Shown piece after piece: positions 52,516 through 54,144 of a stretch of DNA of 54,144 nucleotides. Source of the stretch: Betaproteobacteria bacterium (lineage in GTDB: Bacteria; Pseudomonadota; Gammaproteobacteria; Burkholderiales; SG8-41). The stretch lies in contig VGID01000026.1 in NCBI GenBank assembly GCA_016868035.1, positions 1-54,144 on the forward strand, in the 5' to 3' direction. The position numbers and the translations under genes were made by a program. Under the pieces are notes generated by a model. That model was not told the origin of the DNA and did not search any database. It saw only the letters and a list, made by a program, of their open reading frames with translations. The first letter of the stretch is position 1; each line of letters starts with the position of its first letter.

Positions 52516-54024
52516 ATGGGAGACCTCGCCAGCCTGCTGTCCGGATTTCAGATTGCGCTCACGCCGTTCAATCTTTACCTGGCAGTGATCGGCATTGTTT
52601 TGGGTACCATCATCGGTGTCCTGCCCGGCCTTGGGGGTCCCAACGGGGTTGCGATCCTGCTTCCCGTCACCTTTACCATGGCGCCCACCTCGGCAATCAT
52701 CTTTCTCTCGTGCATCTACTGGGGCGCGCTGTTTGGCGGCGCAATTACTTCGATCCTTTTTAACATTCCCGGAGAGTCCTGGTCGGTGGCCACGACTTTT
52801 GACGGCCATCCAATGGCAAAGAGCGGGAAGGGCGGAGAGGCTCTTATTATCGCGTTCACTTCCTCGTTCATTGGGACATTCTTTGGGGTAGTCCTGATTA
52901 CATTCTTCGCGCCGCTGCTTGCCGGAGTCGCTCTCAGGTTCGGTCCGCCAGAGTTCTTTTCGATCCAGCTGCTTACTTTCGCGAGCTTCGTCGGCCTTGG
53001 CGGCGCGAATCCGCTGAAATCCATGGCGGCCATCCTCATCGGCTTCGGCCTGGCTGCAGTTGGTATGGACATGGTGACGGGCGAATTCCGTCTGACGCTC
53101 GGCAGCATGGAATTGGTACGAGGCTTCAACTTCATAATCGCCGTCATCGGCCTCTTCGGTATCGGAGACATACTGGTCTCAGTGGAGGAAGGTCTCGAGT
53201 TCAAATATGTGAAAGGCGCGCGGGTGACGTTACGCGAGGTGCTCCGGACGTGGCGCGGACTCATTGGCTACTGGAGGACTTTCCTGTTTGGATCGTTCAT
53301 CGGCTTTTGGATGGGCTTCAAGCCCGGCGGCGCCACGGCTGCTTCGTTCATGAGCTATGGTCTCGCGCGACGCCTCTCGAAGCATCCTGAGCGATGGGGC
53401 AAGGGAGCTGTCGAGGGCGTTGTGGCGCCCGAGACGGCAAATAACGCGGCCGGCGTGGCCGCGCTTCTGCCCATGCTCGCGCTCGGAATCCCTGGCTCCG
53501 CAACCGCCGCGGTGCTGCTCGGCGGATTGCTGATCTGGGGGCTCCAGCCCGGCCCGTTGCTGTTCAAGGAGCACCCGGAGTTCGTATGGGGATTGATCGC
53601 CAGCATATACTCCGGCAACGTTATCGGAGTCATCATCGTCTTGACGTGCGTGCCGCTGTTCGTCGCAATCCTGCGCATTCCGTTTGCCATTCTCACGCCG
53701 TTGATCGTGGTTGTCTGCATCATCGGAGCCTATGCGCCAAGCAGCAGTCTGGTCGACGTTTGGTACATGATGGGATTCGGTTTTCTGGGCTACATCTTCA
53801 AGAAGCTCAACTACCCGTTGGCTCCCTTGGTGCTCGCCATGATCCTGGGAGACCTGGCGGAATCCGCGTTGCGGCAAAGTCTGATGATGTCACAAGGGTC
53901 CATGCTTATTTTCTTTGAGCGCCCCATCGCAGGCACCATCACGGCACTGGCCATTGTAATTTTCCTGCTTCCCGTTCTGGCATGGTTGCGGTGGCGACTC
54001 GCCGGCAAGCCGGTGTCGAGGTAA
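52516..54024 (+). CDS. tctA: TctA-family large membrane subunit
   Basis: The 502-residue permease has about twelve membrane helices and the TctA signatures GVLPGLGGPNGVAILLP near the N-terminus, the ligand-binding loop segment SILFNIPGE, and the second-half counterpart GFKPGGATAASFMSY, VVAPETANNAA and LALGIPGSATAAVLLGG. It uses the ion gradient to import the ligand delivered by TctC. It starts at 52516, 10 bp after tctB, preceded by AAGAGAA. Its end at 54024 is followed by a possible insertion-sequence end. Confidence 0.94.
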   Translation: MGDLASLLSGFQIALTPFNLYLAVIGIVLGTIIGVLPGLGGPNGVAILLPVTFTMAPTSAIIFLSCIYWGALFGGAITSILFNIPGESWSVATTFDGHPMAKSGKGGEALIIAFTSSFIGTFFGVVLITFFAPLLAGVALRFGPPEFFSIQLLTFASFVGLGGANPLKSMAAILIGFGLAAVGMDMVTGEFRLTLGSMELVRGFNFIIAVIGLFGIGDILVSVEEGLEFKYVKGARVTLREVLRTWRGLIGYWRTFLFGSFIGFWMGFKPGGATAASFMSYGLARRLSKHPERWGKGAVEGVVAPETANNAAGVAALLPMLALGIPGSATAAVLLGGLLIWGLQPGPLLFKEHPEFVWGLIASIYSGNVIGVIIVLTCVPLFVAILRIPFAILTPLIVVVCIIGAYAPSSSLVDVWYMMGFGFLGYIFKKLNYPLAPLVLAMILGDLAESALRQSLMMSQGSMLIFFERPIAGTITALAIVIFLLPVLAWLRWRLAGKPVSR

Positions 54025-54027
54025 GAT

Positions 54028-54144
54028 CAAAAAGTGTGTAAATGAGGAAGGCGGCGTAGCCTTTCGGTTGGAAGCTTGACTTCAACCAACGCCCGGTTAG
54101 CGCCGGGGTGAAAGGAGACGCCACCCATGAAAGAGAAGACCACA
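54028..54144 (+). mobile_element. Possible left end of an IS256-type element
   Basis: After tctA, AAAAAGTGTGTAAATGAGG (about 54029-54047) resembles the GTGTGTAAA-type terminal repeats of IS256-family elements. It is followed by an imperfect hairpin (GGTTGGAAG/CTTCAACC, 54064-54085) and by a start codon with AAAGGAGA ahead of it. The other end is outside the window, so the assignment is tentative. Confidence 0.35.
54127..54144 (+). CDS. Start of a gene cut by the window, possible transposase
   Basis: ATG at 54127, six codons visible (Met-Lys-Glu-Lys-Thr-Thr), with a strong AAAGGAGA ribosome-binding site at 54111-54118. Transposases of IS256 elements often start MKEK, and the position relative to the putative repeat fits, but the sequence is too short for assignment. 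Confidence 0.35.

Overview
The window (54,144 bp) looks like chromosome from a GC-rich betaproteobacterium, most likely Burkholderiales. The main evidence is eight Bug/TctC-type periplasmic receptors in 54 kb, a lineage-typical expansion, plus GTP-type PEP carboxykinase, a YgfX-like protein and many dehydrogenases and hydrolases of carboxylate and amide catabolism. Only one receptor, at the right end, sits beside the TctA/TctB membrane subunits.

Layout. 1-8.5 kb: end of a MITE, acetamidase/formamidase, MDR dehydrogenase, Bug receptor, cupin, YgfX-like protein, small proteins and a PAS-GGDEF-EAL protein. 8.6-14 kb: a Bug receptor divergent from a nitrile hydratase/thiocyanate hydrolase cluster whose beta subunit is split into two genes, followed by aldehyde dehydrogenase, Bug receptor and GYD protein. 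14-17.3 kb: MFS transporter and GST with a decayed tandem duplication of the same pair, interrupted by a DUF6455 gene behind two FNR-like boxes. 17.3-23.2 kb: pta, gltA, an MFS transporter and pckG (acetyl-CoA, TCA cycle, gluconeogenesis). 23.2-32.7 kb: eight co-directional minus-strand genes, including a CMD/AhpD-like gene with an in-frame UGA at a CxxC-type position and a SECIS-like hairpin. 33-38 kb: Bug receptors, an intact 265-bp MITE and two Gfo/Idh/MocA genes. 38.3-45.4 kb: nudC, bicupin, HIBADH-type dehydrogenase, beta-propeller protein, CobW GTPase, Bug receptor, ACT protein and a small protein.

At about 45.5 kb a tRNA-Asn 3' fragment marks an apparent island boundary. To its right the genes look less GC-rich by eye, the heptamer repeats seen elsewhere are absent, and there is a decayed IS3 transposase. 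Then come a GntR regulator, a phosphonoacetate hydrolase-like enzyme, a CobW GTPase fused to a dead tyrosine-recombinase domain, and tctCBA. This reads as one uptake-and-hydrolysis unit, with the GTPase a possible metal chaperone for the metallohydrolase. The window ends in what may be an IS256-type element.

Outside the island, many intergenic gaps carry degenerate tandem repeats, mostly of period 7, often with inverted partners. They commonly begin at or inside the stop codon of the preceding gene. The unit sequence differs between loci, but it usually contains a stop triplet on the sense strand, so three units close all three reading frames.
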